NCBI RefSeq assembly: GCF_007197775.1
Contig: NZ_CP041638.1
Location: 620,001 to 684,000, forward strand
Length of the DNA: 64,000 nucleotides
Direction of reading: 5' to 3'
Source of the DNA: Thalassotalea sp. PS06
Lineage (GTDB): Bacteria > Pseudomonadota > Gammaproteobacteria > Enterobacterales > Alteromonadaceae
Both the position numbers and the translations under genes were made by a program. Positions 37,701 to 46,764 of the stretch are shown here, piece after piece. The notes under the pieces were generated by a model that did no database searches, had not been told where the DNA came from, and saw only the letters and a program-made list of their open reading frames with translations. Within the stretch, counting starts at the first letter, position 1; each line of letters opens with the position of its first letter.

Positions 37701-37916
37701 TCATTGACCACCTTCTTTGGTGTATTGCCGATTTATCTTGAGACTAGCCTACAGGCGCAGTTCATCATTCCAATGGCCATATCTCTGGGTTTCGGTATCT
37801 TATTTGCGACCGTGATAACTCTGTTCCTGATCCCTGCGTTATATTTGATTAAAGAAGACATCCAGAACATCCGATTATTCGGGCGAAGTGCGGCAAAACA
37901 ATTGGAAAACCAGTAA
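34776..37916 (+). CDS. RND-family efflux pump, inner-membrane component (HAE1-like)
   Basis: The 1046-residue protein has the RND duplication: a first helix, a large periplasmic loop, six helices, and the same again. TM4 carries GIVVDDAIVIGESV with the paired proton-relay aspartates, and the second half has GVVVNDSLILVDFIN. Proton-driven export across both membranes with the adaptor encoded upstream and a TolC-type channel encoded elsewhere is expected. The substrate is unknown. Confidence 0.95.
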   Translation: MQPVDEKLTGIIAWFTRNSVAANLLMVFILVMGVYSYFTITKKMFPEFTTNSIQVSVVHPGAAPEDVEQSVVIKIEDVLENIKGIKRITSQSREGFGSVTIEIKNGFSLSEKLDEIQMQINTIRTFPDQIERPLVVKQEFEADVLWVSVYGDMERRTRQELAQTIRDEIMLLPEVNIASVVGNRDYEISVEVSELTLIEYGLTFDQISQAIRSSSLDLPGGTIKSAGGYIQLRTEGQAYTGEEYGNLVLRTDPDGTRLLLKDVATIRDEFVEGEGFARFDGKPASNIRIKSTADQNDLAIAEAVRKFVADKRETLPEGVYLDVYGDSSFYLSERLSMMLNNLLLGALLVFIVLTLFLRIRVAFWVMVGIPICFLGAFMFMPLLGEYSVTVNLLSLFAFIMVLGIVVDDAIVIGESVYSEIQTSGHSQNSVIRGAHRVAMPATFGVLTTIAAFLPMIFIDVGAAAFFRAIAVVVALCLIFSIIESKWILPAHLAHIKYKEIDPENAHVIHRMQLWFKNWLDKFIKNSYKNTLELALRNRYNTLATFIAILFVSIGLVAGSLVKVEVFPNVPSDFIQGQITMVDGTPPEQRNRAIDAVIDAAYRTAGKHSDEGQSFIDHSMVWTQGDLGGGMFLELNKPEFRELSSFEIEKLWREEVGDLPGVRELRLFAGTNAGGGSALEFQLTGKNDDELELAALQLQTQLSEYDGVYDIRNSFSRGQEEIKLKIKPAAEALGLTLTDLARQTRQAFYGEEAQRIQRGRDELKVMVRYPEDERRSLADLENMWVRTPSGDEVPFFQVADIELGQGFSQITRINQKRSITIAAEIDSAKVESRKIIEDVNNEIIPAILSKYPSVKYGMEGAGKEQQDLLVQLAIATMTSLFLIYGLIAIPTKSYIQPLIIMSVIPFGIIGAIFGHMVLGKTINMMSMFGFIALSGVVVNDSLILVDFINKAKNQGMRLFDVVVNAGMQRFRAILLTSLTTFFGVLPIYLETSLQAQFIIPMAISLGFGILFATVITLFLIPALYLIKEDIQNIRLFGRSAAKQLENQ

Positions 37917-37938
37917 GAGTGACGGACGGTACGAAACA

Positions 37939-38613
37939 ATGAAAATAGTCTTGCTACATGGAATATTCATGAACCGTCTGATCATGGCGCCAATGGCGTT
38001 GCGTTTGGAAAAAATGGGCTGGGAAGTGGATAATTTGTCTTACCCCAGCACCAGCTCGGATAAACAGGTCTTGTTTGACACCCTGCAACAAGCGGTTGGA
38101 GCAGGTCCGGTAATTATGGTCGGTCACTCACTTGGTGGTCTGGTGATTCGCGATTTTTTAAATCATCGCAATATCGGCTCTGCTCAGGTGCCGTTAGTGA
38201 TTACCCTGGGTACACCCCATCAGGGTGCGACCATTGCCGAAGATCTGGCGAAACTGAATATTCAGGGCATGCTTGGCTCTTCACCACAGTTTGGATTATT
38301 GCCGAGCCATTATGAGCCTGAGTGGAATCTACCAAACAAACTCATTTCCATTGCTGGTAATCTTAAAATTGGTGCCAGGCCTCTGCTCGATAGAGTCTGG
38401 CGAGATGGTGTGGAAGAGTCTGACGGTACGGTAAGTGTTGAAGAAACCTGTATTGATGGTATGTCTGAACACATTTTGGTGCAGCAAACCCACACTTCAA
38501 TGGTTTACTCAAAGGATGTCATTAAGCTAATAGACAAACTAGGGCGAGAAGCGCTTGGTGCAGCCCCGTACCAGCGACCTGAGCACCCGATCAAACAGCT
38601 ATTAAAACGCTAA
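37939..38613 (+). CDS. Alpha/beta hydrolase, lipase-like
   Basis: The 224-residue protein begins MKIVLLHGIFMN, the first strand and oxyanion loop of lipase-type hydrolases. The nucleophile elbow GHSLGG places Ser near residue 64, an acid is probably in the RDGVEESDGTV region and a His near residue 185 (THTSMVY). I prefer the ATG at 37939 to the upstream ATG at 37888, which overlaps the RND gene. It may be co-transcribed with the RND pair; a functional tie is not evident. Confidence 0.85.
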   Translation: MKIVLLHGIFMNRLIMAPMALRLEKMGWEVDNLSYPSTSSDKQVLFDTLQQAVGAGPVIMVGHSLGGLVIRDFLNHRNIGSAQVPLVITLGTPHQGATIAEDLAKLNIQGMLGSSPQFGLLPSHYEPEWNLPNKLISIAGNLKIGARPLLDRVWRDGVEESDGTVSVEETCIDGMSEHILVQQTHTSMVYSKDVIKLIDKLGREALGAAPYQRPEHPIKQLLKR

Positions 38614-38664
38614 TCGCCATTAACTCACAAGGTTAAAATTGTTAAAGCAATTAGAGATCAACAT

Positions 38665-38802
38665 CTAGATCCCAGTAGTTCCCTCTCTCGAAGTCGTAAC
38701 AACAATATAACTGGGGTCATCGATCTCGCCGTCATCCATAGAGACCATGATATATCCACCATTCTCAAAGTACAGATATACATCACTGCCAGAGAATTCA
38801 CA
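38665..38802 (-). pseudogene. Possible gene remnant with no start
   Basis: The reverse strand is open for 45 codons ending in TAG (38665-38667), reading GSDVYLYFENGGYIMVSMDD and then EIDDPSYIVVTTSRE, a composition that looks coding and beta-rich. It begins right after a TGA and lacks a start codon or ribosome site. It could be the tail of a lost gene. The rest of 38614-38910 shows nothing else. Confidence 0.3.
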
Positions 38803-38910
38803 TCAATGGATAAATAGTAATATTAACTTAAGTAATTTAAGTAGCCTAATTCTGACATATGAACAGCAAACAGTCGACTGGCCCCTTTTTAGCTATCAAT
38901 TCTCCAAATT

Positions 38911-41001
38911 TTACTTGTAGCTAAGTTGTTCAAGTAAATATGCGTATGCAAGGCTACTGACCATAGCTCTTTGTTCATTGTTTGCTGCACCAGCGTGACC
39001 GCCTTCCATGTTTTCAAAGTACAGCACGTCATGTCCCATATCTTTCATTTTGGCGACCATTTTTCTTGCATGGCCAGGGTGTACTCTGTCATCTCTGGTT
39101 GATGTTGTGAAAAATACTTTCGGGTACTTAGTAGTTTTAGCAACATTGTGATAGGGGGAATAAGTTTTGATGTAGTCCCATTCTTCGGCAATGTCAGGAT
39201 CACCGAATTCGCCCATCCAACTTGCCCCAGCTAAAAGCTTGTTGTAACGCTTCATATCAAGTAAAGGAACTTGGCAGATTACAGCATTATACAAATCCGC
39301 TCTCCTGGTAAAGGTAGCTCCGACTAACAGGCCACCGTTACTGCCACCGTGAATACCTAGGTGTTTTGGACTGGTCACGTTGCGATTTATCAGGTCTTCA
39401 GCAATAGCTTCAAAATCTTCATAAGCTTTATGACGGTTTTGCTTTAAAGCAGCTTGGTGCCACTTCGGACCATACTCTCCACCACCGCGAATATTTGCAA
39501 GCACATAGATGCCGCCTTGCTCCAACCAATTTTTACCTATGGTTGCGGAATAAGAAGGCTGAAGAGAGATTTCAAACCCACCGTATCCATAAAGTAAAGT
39601 AGGATTTTTACCATCGAGCTTGGCATCTTTAGCCATGATTAAGAAATACGGTATCTTTGTGCCGTCTTTTGAAATTGCAAAGTGTTGTTTCGAAATGTAC
39701 TTGGATGAGTCAAATTTATGCGGAGCAGCTTTAACTTTTTCCACTTTTAAGTTTGAACCGCTTACCGTGTAAAGGGTTTCTGGTTCTAAAAAACTCTCGT
39801 AATAGACATAAAAATCATTTGTTTCACGGTTGGTGTTAAGCACATCTATAGAACCATTTGGGTCAAACTCTATTTGTTCTTTAATCCAATCGCCGTCTTT
39901 AGGGGTATAACGATATAACGTTTCTTTTACATCGTTCATGACTGTTACCAATATTGTAGATTTGGTAAAACTCATTGAAGACAAAAAGCTAGAGTCTGTT
40001 GGCTCGAAGAAGGTCTCAAAGTTAGGTTTCGCTACCAGCAATTTATCTAAGTTTGAGTAGATAACCTGCCCCTGTTTAAAGCCCTTCCAATCCGACTTAA
40101 GTTCGACGAAGATATTACCCTTGTAGATATCTTTAATTGTCGAATCGATAGGTAAGTCTAATGTGACTAATTTATTGTCTTGAAATAGGTGATACAAAAT
40201 TTCGTGGATGGTTTTATATTCGTATAGCAATTGGTAGTCTTTGTCTTGGTCATGGAGAGTATCACCCCATACACCAACTGATTTTTCACCAACCTCAAAA
40301 GCAGTTTTTGCCGATGTTAAAGGTGTTCCTCTGCTCCATTGTTTTACTATTCTTGGATAACCTGAATCAGTTAATGAACCTTCGCCAAAATCAGTGCCAA
40401 CAAAAATCTGGTCTTCATTTATCCAACTTATAATTGACTTTGCTTCTGGTAAGAAAAAACCGTCTTTAACAAATGACTTTGTAGCAATATCAAACTCACG
40501 CATCTCGACCGCATCTGCACCGCCGCGAGAGAGTGACACCATGCAGCGAAGATAGGTTGGGCGTAGGCAGTTCATACCCTTATAAACCCAATTCTCATTT
40601 TCTTTTTTTGCGAGTTCATCAATATCAAGAATAGTTTCCCATCTAGGGTTTTCTTTTTTGTATTCTTTTTGGGTTGTACGACGGAAAATCCCTCGAACGT
40701 GAGTTTCGTCCTTCCAGAAGTTGTACAAGTATTCGCTGTTACCTTTGGTAATAGGATGTGGAATTCGAGATTTATCATTTAGGATTGCGAGAGAATTCTC
40801 ATACAAACTTTTGTAGCTAGGGTGAGATTTTATTTGTTCTAAAGAGACCTCATTTTGCTTTTCCACCCAGGCTAACGCCTTCGCGCCTTCAACTTCCTCC
40901 AGCCATATATAGGGGTCTTCCATCTCTCCTGCTAATGCAGTGCCCCAAAGGCCAAATATTAAACTCATTGCTATTACTTTTTTAATAGTTTTCAATGCCA
41001 T
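38911..41001 (-). CDS. Secreted prolyl oligopeptidase family serine peptidase (S9A)
   Basis: The 696-residue protein has a Sec signal peptide (cut near ALAGE, about residue 24), the S9A N-terminal segment DPYIWLEEVEG...ALAWVEKQN, a beta-propeller region and a C-terminal alpha/beta hydrolase domain. The triad is visible as GIHGGSNGGLLVG (Ser near 553), TSTRDDRVHPGHA (Asp near 640) and EGGHAGA (His near 670). Enzymes of this type cut after proline in short peptides, here probably in the periplasm. Confidence 0.92.
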   Translation of the reverse strand: MALKTIKKVIAMSLIFGLWGTALAGEMEDPYIWLEEVEGAKALAWVEKQNEVSLEQIKSHPSYKSLYENSLAILNDKSRIPHPITKGNSEYLYNFWKDETHVRGIFRRTTQKEYKKENPRWETILDIDELAKKENENWVYKGMNCLRPTYLRCMVSLSRGGADAVEMREFDIATKSFVKDGFFLPEAKSIISWINEDQIFVGTDFGEGSLTDSGYPRIVKQWSRGTPLTSAKTAFEVGEKSVGVWGDTLHDQDKDYQLLYEYKTIHEILYHLFQDNKLVTLDLPIDSTIKDIYKGNIFVELKSDWKGFKQGQVIYSNLDKLLVAKPNFETFFEPTDSSFLSSMSFTKSTILVTVMNDVKETLYRYTPKDGDWIKEQIEFDPNGSIDVLNTNRETNDFYVYYESFLEPETLYTVSGSNLKVEKVKAAPHKFDSSKYISKQHFAISKDGTKIPYFLIMAKDAKLDGKNPTLLYGYGGFEISLQPSYSATIGKNWLEQGGIYVLANIRGGGEYGPKWHQAALKQNRHKAYEDFEAIAEDLINRNVTSPKHLGIHGGSNGGLLVGATFTRRADLYNAVICQVPLLDMKRYNKLLAGASWMGEFGDPDIAEEWDYIKTYSPYHNVAKTTKYPKVFFTTSTRDDRVHPGHARKMVAKMKDMGHDVLYFENMEGGHAGAANNEQRAMVSSLAYAYLLEQLSYK

Positions 41002-41131
41002 TTCTCCATTTTATAAAATATTACTGAGTACGGTCCGATTGAGGTTGAGAAGACCATCATGAGCGATTTATAGTCTTTCTCCTATTAATCGTTATCAACT
41101 AAGTCTGTGTGTTCAAGGTACTGGTTTTAAA

Positions 41132-42109
41132 TTAAGTATTAATTGATACACCTGCCTGCTTCAGAGACGCGTAAGCCATAAGCCCATTTGGGTCTCCAAA
41201 GGTTTCTAAGATTTCAAAATGATTATTGTCTTTGGCGACTAGTTCGCTGGCGTTCTTCCCGGCTTTTTGTAATGCATAAAACCATTCTTTAGATTGCCTT
41301 ATGAATTCGGGGCTCTCATTGGTTCCATAAGCGACTATGATCTGTTTGGCTTTCACCTTATCCACATGCCGTATTGGGCTAAGTCGCTCAATATCGTCTT
41401 CCAAAAAATTGACGTATTCATTGCGGGAAGAAAGGCTCACGGGATGCATTTCGTACATACCACTCACACAGAGAGCTTTATTTACAATAGTATCCGGCAC
41501 ACCATATTTATCCCAGTCAGCCACGAGCGCTGCGCCTGCCAAATGCCCCCCCGCGGAATGTCCAGACAAATATATTTCTTCGGGATCGCCATTGTGTTTT
41601 TCTGCATTCTTATATATCCACGCCAACGCTGTACATACATCTTCAACAACTGGCCCTAATCTGCCATTGGTTTCTAATACTTTTATGTAATCTGGCACGA
41701 CTAAATGTATCCCTGCGGCGTGAAAAACACGAGCCATGAATGCATTGTCGCGAGCTGTTCCAATTTTCCACGCTCCCCCATGCAGGTGTACGTGAATAGG
41801 CGCATTTGGCACTGGCGCAGGATACCAATCTAACCCTTGGTGAGACAAGGAACCATATTGAAGCCGAAAAGGTTCACCAATAGCTTTAAGGGTTTCTGCG
41901 TTTTTCACCCCTAAACGTTTATAAACTTCTTTAATATTGGATGCCCAATAACCTTGGTTGTATGCAGCGTCCAATTCTTCCTCTGTGTAATCCAGGAAAA
42001 TCTTTTTTTGGTTGACACTCCACGCAGGAAATCCAATTAGAGCAGTGGCTAGAAGAGCAGTGCTTGAACCTAAAAAACGCCGTCTTGTTTGTTGATTTTT
42101 ATTCATCAT
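41132..42109 (-). CDS. Tat-exported alpha/beta hydrolase (esterase/arylformamidase-like)
   Basis: The N-terminus MMNKNQQTRRRFLGSSTALL is a twin-arginine signal, so the folded enzyme is probably exported by Tat. The hydrolase domain has HGGAW near residue 109 (oxyanion hole), GHSAGGH near 183 (nucleophile Ser) and NNHFEI near 297 (His). The pattern fits BD-FAE/kynurenine-formamidase-like esterases. It lies 130 bp upstream of the peptidase gene on the same strand; the substrate is unknown. Confidence 0.87.
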   Translation of the reverse strand: MMNKNQQTRRRFLGSSTALLATALIGFPAWSVNQKKIFLDYTEEELDAAYNQGYWASNIKEVYKRLGVKNAETLKAIGEPFRLQYGSLSHQGLDWYPAPVPNAPIHVHLHGGAWKIGTARDNAFMARVFHAAGIHLVVPDYIKVLETNGRLGPVVEDVCTALAWIYKNAEKHNGDPEEIYLSGHSAGGHLAGAALVADWDKYGVPDTIVNKALCVSGMYEMHPVSLSSRNEYVNFLEDDIERLSPIRHVDKVKAKQIIVAYGTNESPEFIRQSKEWFYALQKAGKNASELVAKDNNHFEILETFGDPNGLMAYASLKQAGVSINT

Positions 42110-42323
42110 ATCCTGCCATTTATAACTTTTCCGTCCTCACGCATTAGCGATACAAGTCGTGAATTTATTTCAAGCTATTCATGTGGTTAAAGTGTTTATT
42201 AAATATAGGTCGAGATTGTTACGATTGCTCTTATTGGTATAATTTTGTAATTTAAGTGAGTAATCAGGGACTGTAATGAGCGAGTCTGAGTCATTTAATC
42301 TCCCACTTTCTTTTTATTATGCA

Positions 42324-42459
42324 CCGTCATCCCGTACTTGATGCGGGATCTCCTATCGCATGCTGTGATCGTGTTTATTTCAACCCCTTAGTTTAAGAAC
42401 TACGTAAACAAGTCTCAGTATACCGAAGGGAGGTCCCGTGTCGGAGCACGGGATGACGG
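42324..42459. repeat. Composite inverted-repeat element, 136 bp
   Basis: The ends CCGTCATCCCG and CGGGATGACGG are perfect inverted copies. Each end also folds on itself (ATCCCG/CGGGAT around TACTTGATG; CCCGTG/CACGGG around TCGGAG). The interior (about 70 bp) is AT-rich and non-coding. It resembles mobile hairpin elements widely seen in bacteria; half of a similar structure is at 17015-17040. Confidence 0.65.
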
Positions 42460-42499
42460 AATAAATAAACGAAATTGCGTATGACTCTGGCTGGCACAA

Positions 42500-42900
42500 C
42501 GGTCATTCGGAGCCACCTCAAATACGATGTATATAAAGTGCATCACGCCGATGTCGCAATTGATAAGCTTGCTTTCATTCATTATCCACCCACCAATATC
42601 ACCTTTCAGTGATAACGGAATGTCTAGCGTAGGACACCAAGCGGGGTTCCTGACTTTTCCGTAGAAGCAAAGTGGTAATCGCTTATCACGGGACTACCAT
42701 TTTTCGCTAATTGTAGGGTTACTTTAGTTGAGTCTGTTCCGCTTGTACCAGCGGATTTGCGAATAACGAACGCACTAGCCTAATTTCCATATGGCTGAGT
42801 GTTTTTGATATTTTCGAAGCCAAAAATTCGTAAAACTCCGTAGTATTCCTGAAATCCACTTGTTTTATCTTCAGATTTGGATTTATCAACAGCTATTGAA
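42500..42900 (-). pseudogene. Decayed coding-like region upstream of glnK
   Basis: On the reverse strand a stretch near 42625-42770 reads ASAFVIRKSAGTSGTDSTK and LQLAKNGSPVISDYHF, interrupted by stops, and upstream sequence reads RIFGFENIKNTQPYGN in an adjoining frame. This looks like an eroded protein gene, but I do not recognise a family. The remainder of 42110-43010 holds only the inverted element at 42324. Confidence 0.3.
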
Positions 42901-43015
42901 TTTCTAGCCGATTTTTCACTTCTTGACTGAGAATCTCATATCGAGTGACAGATCCCAAAACCGTGACGGTGCGTTAGCATCGCCACGCAACCCTGCACAT
43001 GGATTGCACTTTTAT

Positions 43016-43032
43016 TGCACTGTTGTGGTGCG
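43016..43032 (+). promoter_or_regulatory. NtrC-type enhancer site upstream of glnK
   Basis: TGCACTGTTGTGGTGCG matches the NtrC consensus TGCACYNNNNTGGTGCA at all but the last base. It is centred about 80 bp upstream of the sigma-54 -12 element, a usual enhancer distance. Confidence 0.75.
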
Positions 43033-43093
43033 TCAAAATGGTGAGGAATTACATTGCTGCTCTATCGCCCTGATTTATTGGGCTTCAAAAAGT

Positions 43094-43108
43094 TGGCACG
43101 GCACTTGT
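43094..43108 (+). promoter_or_regulatory. Sigma-54 promoter of glnK-amtB
   Basis: TGGCAC (43094-43099), five bases and TTGT (43105-43108) match the -24/-12 elements of RpoN promoters. Together with the NtrC site it implies induction under nitrogen limitation. Confidence 0.8.
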
Positions 43109-43122
43109 AACGGTAGCACTAA

Positions 43123-43479
<357 letters not shown>

Positions 43480-43492
43480 CCGGGAGATAATA

Positions 43493-44734
43493 ATGGAAGA
43501 GTTAGCATCAGTATCAACAACAGTCTCCGAGTTGAGATTTGCACTAGATACTTTTTACTTTTTAATTTCAGGCGCGCTAGTTATGTGGATGGCTGCAGGT
43601 TTTGCAATGCTGGAAGCTGGTTTAGTTCGCTCTAAAAACACGACAGAAATACTAACTAAAAACATCTGTCTTTATTCAATTGCCTGTGTAATGTTCCTAT
43701 TGATAGGCTACAACATCATGTATGTTGATAATGTTGAAGGTGGAGTTTTACCTTCATTCGGAAGCTTGATTGGTACTCAAGCGAGTGATGCTGATCACTC
43801 TCTTGAATCTGATTTCTTCTTCCAGGTAGTTTTCGTTGCTACAGCTATGTCCATCGTTTCAGGTGCGGTAGCTGAGCGTATGAAACTTTGGTCTTTCCTC
43901 ATCTTCGCAGTAGTTCTTACTGGTGTTATCTACCCGGTTGAAGGTTACTGGACTTGGGGTGGCGGTTTCCTTTCAGAAGCTGGCTTCTCTGACTTTGCAG
44001 GTTCAGGTATCGTTCACATGGCTGGTGCCGCTGCAGCATTAGCGGGTGTAGTGCTTCTGGGTGCTCGTAAAGGTAAGTACGGTAAAAACGGCGAGATCTT
44101 CCCGATTCCTGGTTCGAACATGCCTCTTGCAACCTTAGGTACCTTTATTCTTTGGATGGGTTGGTTCGGTTTCAACGGTGGTTCTCAGCTAATGGTTTCT
44201 GATGCTGAAAACGCAACGGCGGTAGGTCAAATCTTCCTTAATACTAACGCTGCTGCGGCGGCTGGTGCGGTTGCTGCATTATTGCTTAACAAAGCAGTTT
44301 GGGGCAAAGCTGACCTTACGATGATTCTTAACGGTGCATTAGCAGGTCTTGTTGCTATCACTGCAGATCCTCTGTCTCCATCACCACTATTCGCTTCTTT
44401 AATCGGTGCTTTAGGCGGCGTACTCGTTGTATTCTCAATCGTTACTTTCGACAAGTTGAAGATTGATGATCCAGTAGGTGCTATCTCTGTTCATGGTGTT
44501 GTAGGTCTATTCGGTCTGCTAGCAGTTCCTTTCAGCAACGGTGATGCGTCTTTCGGCGCACAATTATACGGTGCTGCTGTAATCTTCGGTTGGGTATTCG
44601 CGGCGAGCTTCGTTGTGTGGATGATCCTTAAGAAGACTATGGGTATCCGTGTAACGGACGAAGAAGAGTACAACGGTGTTGATAAGTCAGATTGTGGTAT
44701 TGAAGCTTATCCTGAGTTCGTATCTCTTAAATAA
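43493..44734 (+). CDS. amtB: Ammonium transporter AmtB
   Basis: The 413-residue protein has 11 membrane segments with the Amt family motifs GYNIMYVDN, DFAGSGIVHMAGAAAALAG, WMGWFGFNGGS and SVHGVVGLFGLLA; conserved pore histidines lie in VHMAGA and VHGVVG. It conducts ammonium and is gated by GlnK. The C-terminal tail ending in GIEAYPEF, the usual GlnK-interacting end, is intact. It is co-transcribed with glnK. Confidence 0.96.
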   Translation: MEELASVSTTVSELRFALDTFYFLISGALVMWMAAGFAMLEAGLVRSKNTTEILTKNICLYSIACVMFLLIGYNIMYVDNVEGGVLPSFGSLIGTQASDADHSLESDFFFQVVFVATAMSIVSGAVAERMKLWSFLIFAVVLTGVIYPVEGYWTWGGGFLSEAGFSDFAGSGIVHMAGAAAALAGVVLLGARKGKYGKNGEIFPIPGSNMPLATLGTFILWMGWFGFNGGSQLMVSDAENATAVGQIFLNTNAAAAAGAVAALLLNKAVWGKADLTMILNGALAGLVAITADPLSPSPLFASLIGALGGVLVVFSIVTFDKLKIDDPVGAISVHGVVGLFGLLAVPFSNGDASFGAQLYGAAVIFGWVFAASFVVWMILKKTMGIRVTDEEEYNGVDKSDCGIEAYPEFVSLK

Positions 44735-44756
44735 TTGAAAATCTGTTTTTCGCGTT

Positions 44757-44783
44757 AAAGGAGCCTTTGGGCTCCTTTTTTTT
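44757..44783 (+). terminator. Terminator of glnK-amtB
   Basis: AAAGGAGCC (44757-44765) and GGCTCCTTT (44770-44778) form a stem with a short loop and continue into a T-run. Canonical and 22 bp after the amtB stop. Confidence 0.9.
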
Positions 44784-44857
44784 GTTCTAAAAATCTTATT
44801 CGAGAAAATAAGGCTGGGAAGCCGTATCAGCCTCTAGTATCTGGCAGGGGTTTCGTC

Positions 44858-44863
44858 TATAAT
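44858..44863 (+). promoter_or_regulatory. -10 element upstream of ndk
   Basis: A perfect TATAAT lies 40 bp before the ndk start codon. No good -35 is seen at 16-18 bp, so activator help or a lower-ranking -35 is likely. Confidence 0.45.
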
Positions 44864-44903
44864 TCGCGCCAAATTTTTAATATCTGTTTATTGAGGGCTT
44901 ATC

Positions 44904-45335
44904 ATGGCTATCGAACGTACTTTTTCTATCGTTAAACCAGATGCTGTTGCAAAGAATGCAATCGGCGCTATCTACAACCGTTTTGAGTCTGCTGGTCTTA
45001 AGATCATCGCTTCTAAAATGGTTCACCTTAGCCGTGAAAAAGCTGAAGGTTTCTATGCTGAACACAAAGAGCGTCCTTTCTTTGGCGCTTTGGTTGATTT
45101 CATGACTTCTGGTCCGGTTATGGTTCAGGTTTTAGAAGGCGAGAACGCTGTTCTTAAAAACCGTGAAATCATGGGCGCAACCAACCCAGCTGAAGCTTTA
45201 GCGGGTACTTTACGTCACGACTACGCCGAGTCTATCGACGAGAATGCTGTTCACGGTTCTGACGCTCTTGAGTCAGCTGCTCGTGAAATCGCATACTTCT
45301 TCAGCGACGAAGAAATCTGCCCTCGCACTCGCTAA
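44904..45335 (+). CDS. ndk: Nucleoside diphosphate kinase
   Basis: Ndk equalises nucleoside triphosphate pools by phosphate transfer through a His intermediate. The 143-residue protein begins [18 protein letters not shown] and has the active-site His117 in [16 protein letters not shown]. Length and sequence match the bacterial enzyme. It stands upstream of rlmN with its own terminator, a common order in gammaproteobacteria. Confidence 0.97.
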   Translation: MAIERTFSIVKPDAVAKNAIGAIYNRFESAGLKIIASKMVHLSREKAEGFYAEHKERPFFGALVDFMTSGPVMVQVLEGENAVLKNREIMGATNPAEALAGTLRHDYAESIDENAVHGSDALESAAREIAYFFSDEEICPRTR

Positions 45336-45389
45336 TTTGAGTGACTAGAAGAGATTGTCATTTTCAGACGGTGCTTCTAGAGGATAAGA

Positions 45390-45423
45390 AAGGATTTTGC
45401 CAGACCTTGGTAAAATCCTTTTG
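45390..45423 (+). terminator. Terminator of ndk
   Basis: AAGGATTTTGCCA (45390-45402) pairs with TGGTAAAATCCTT (45408-45420) with one G-T wobble, then TT. It lies 55 bp after the ndk stop; the T-run is short. Confidence 0.65.
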
Positions 45424-45582
45424 TCGTTTCTAAACGCCGAAAAATAACGCACGCTGAATCGTGTTGTTTTTAACCAAGATAGTACCTCCTGCTTACGATT
45501 TGCTTACATTTGCAAATTGTTTGATGAGGCTAAAATGTGTACAATTACCCCCGTTTTTATAACCTGAATATTTGAGTGTTTA

Positions 45583-46734
45583 ATGTCTGCCAATCCAGTT
45601 GAAATCCAGGAATCTGCGAGCCAGCCTAAGGTCAATTTATTGAATTTTGATCATCAGATGATGCGTGAGTATTTAGCCAGTATTGGCGAAAAGCCATTTC
45701 GCGCCGATCAATTGATGAAGTGGATTTATCATTTCGGTTACGATGACTTTGAAAAAATGACTAACCTCAATAAAGGGTTGCGTCAAAAGCTTGCGCGCCT
45801 GTGTGAAATTAAGGCTCCGGAAATCTCGCAAAAACAAGTCTCTAACGATGGCACCATTAAATATGCGTTAAAACTGGAAGGCGGTCAGGAAGTTGAAACT
45901 GTCTGGATCCCAGAAAATGGTCGTGCAACCTTATGCGTTTCCTCTCAGGTAGGCTGTGCCCTGGAATGTTCATTCTGCTCAACCGCGCAACAAGGTTTTA
46001 ACCGTAATTTATCGGTTTCTGAAATCATTGGTCAGGTATGGCGTGTTGCCAATGACATCGGCGCTACCCGTATTGCCGGTACTCGTCCTATTACCAACAT
46101 CGTAATGATGGGCATGGGCGAACCTTTATTGAATATGAAAAACCTTATCCCGGCACTGGACAACATGCTTAATGATCTGGCCTATGGCCTATCTAAGCGT
46201 CGTGTGACGGTAAGTACATCTGGTGTTGTACCGGCATTAGATATGCTTAAAGACAAGATTGATTGTGCGCTGGCTATTTCAGTGCATGCGCCAAATGACG
46301 AATTGCGTGATGTATTGGTGCCAATTAATAAGAAATATCCGCTAACAGATTTCCTTGCCGCCAGCCGTCGCTATATCGAAGGTTCAAAAGCAAATAAGCA
46401 GGTAACGGTTGAGTACGTGATGATAGATCACGTTAACGATTCTACCGATCAAGCCCACGAATTGGCGAAAGTATTAGAAGGTACACCAAGTAAGATTAAC
46501 CTTATTCCTTTTAATCCATACCCAGGCTCGCCGTATAAGCGTTCCAGCAATTCTCGCATTGATCGCTTTGATAAAGTTCTGCAATCCTATGGACTTACCG
46601 TTATCACTCGCCGTACTCGTGGTGATGATATCGATGCCGCTTGTGGACAGCTTGCCGGAGACGTTTTAGACCGAACCAAGCGTACCGGAAAAAAACAGAT
46701 GCAAGGCGATGCGATTTCGGTAAAAATGGTGTAA
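45583..46734 (+). CDS. rlmN: 23S rRNA A2503 / tRNA A37 C2-methyltransferase RlmN
   Basis: This radical-SAM enzyme makes 2-methyladenosine in 23S rRNA and some tRNAs. The 4Fe-4S cluster motif [19 protein letters not shown] (CxxxCxxC), the [11 protein letters not shown] motif and the C-terminal methyl-carrier cysteine in [10 protein letters not shown] are present. Its 383 residues match the family. It is the first gene of the rlmN-to-der run and ends 30 bp before pilW. Confidence 0.96.
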   Translation: MSANPVEIQESASQPKVNLLNFDHQMMREYLASIGEKPFRADQLMKWIYHFGYDDFEKMTNLNKGLRQKLARLCEIKAPEISQKQVSNDGTIKYALKLEGGQEVETVWIPENGRATLCVSSQVGCALECSFCSTAQQGFNRNLSVSEIIGQVWRVANDIGATRIAGTRPITNIVMMGMGEPLLNMKNLIPALDNMLNDLAYGLSKRRVTVSTSGVVPALDMLKDKIDCALAISVHAPNDELRDVLVPINKKYPLTDFLAASRRYIEGSKANKQVTVEYVMIDHVNDSTDQAHELAKVLEGTPSKINLIPFNPYPGSPYKRSSNSRIDRFDKVLQSYGLTVITRRTRGDDIDAACGQLAGDVLDRTKRTGKKQMQGDAISVKMV

Positions 46735-46764
46735 TTAGAACAATAACCCGATAAGGGCAGGAAG

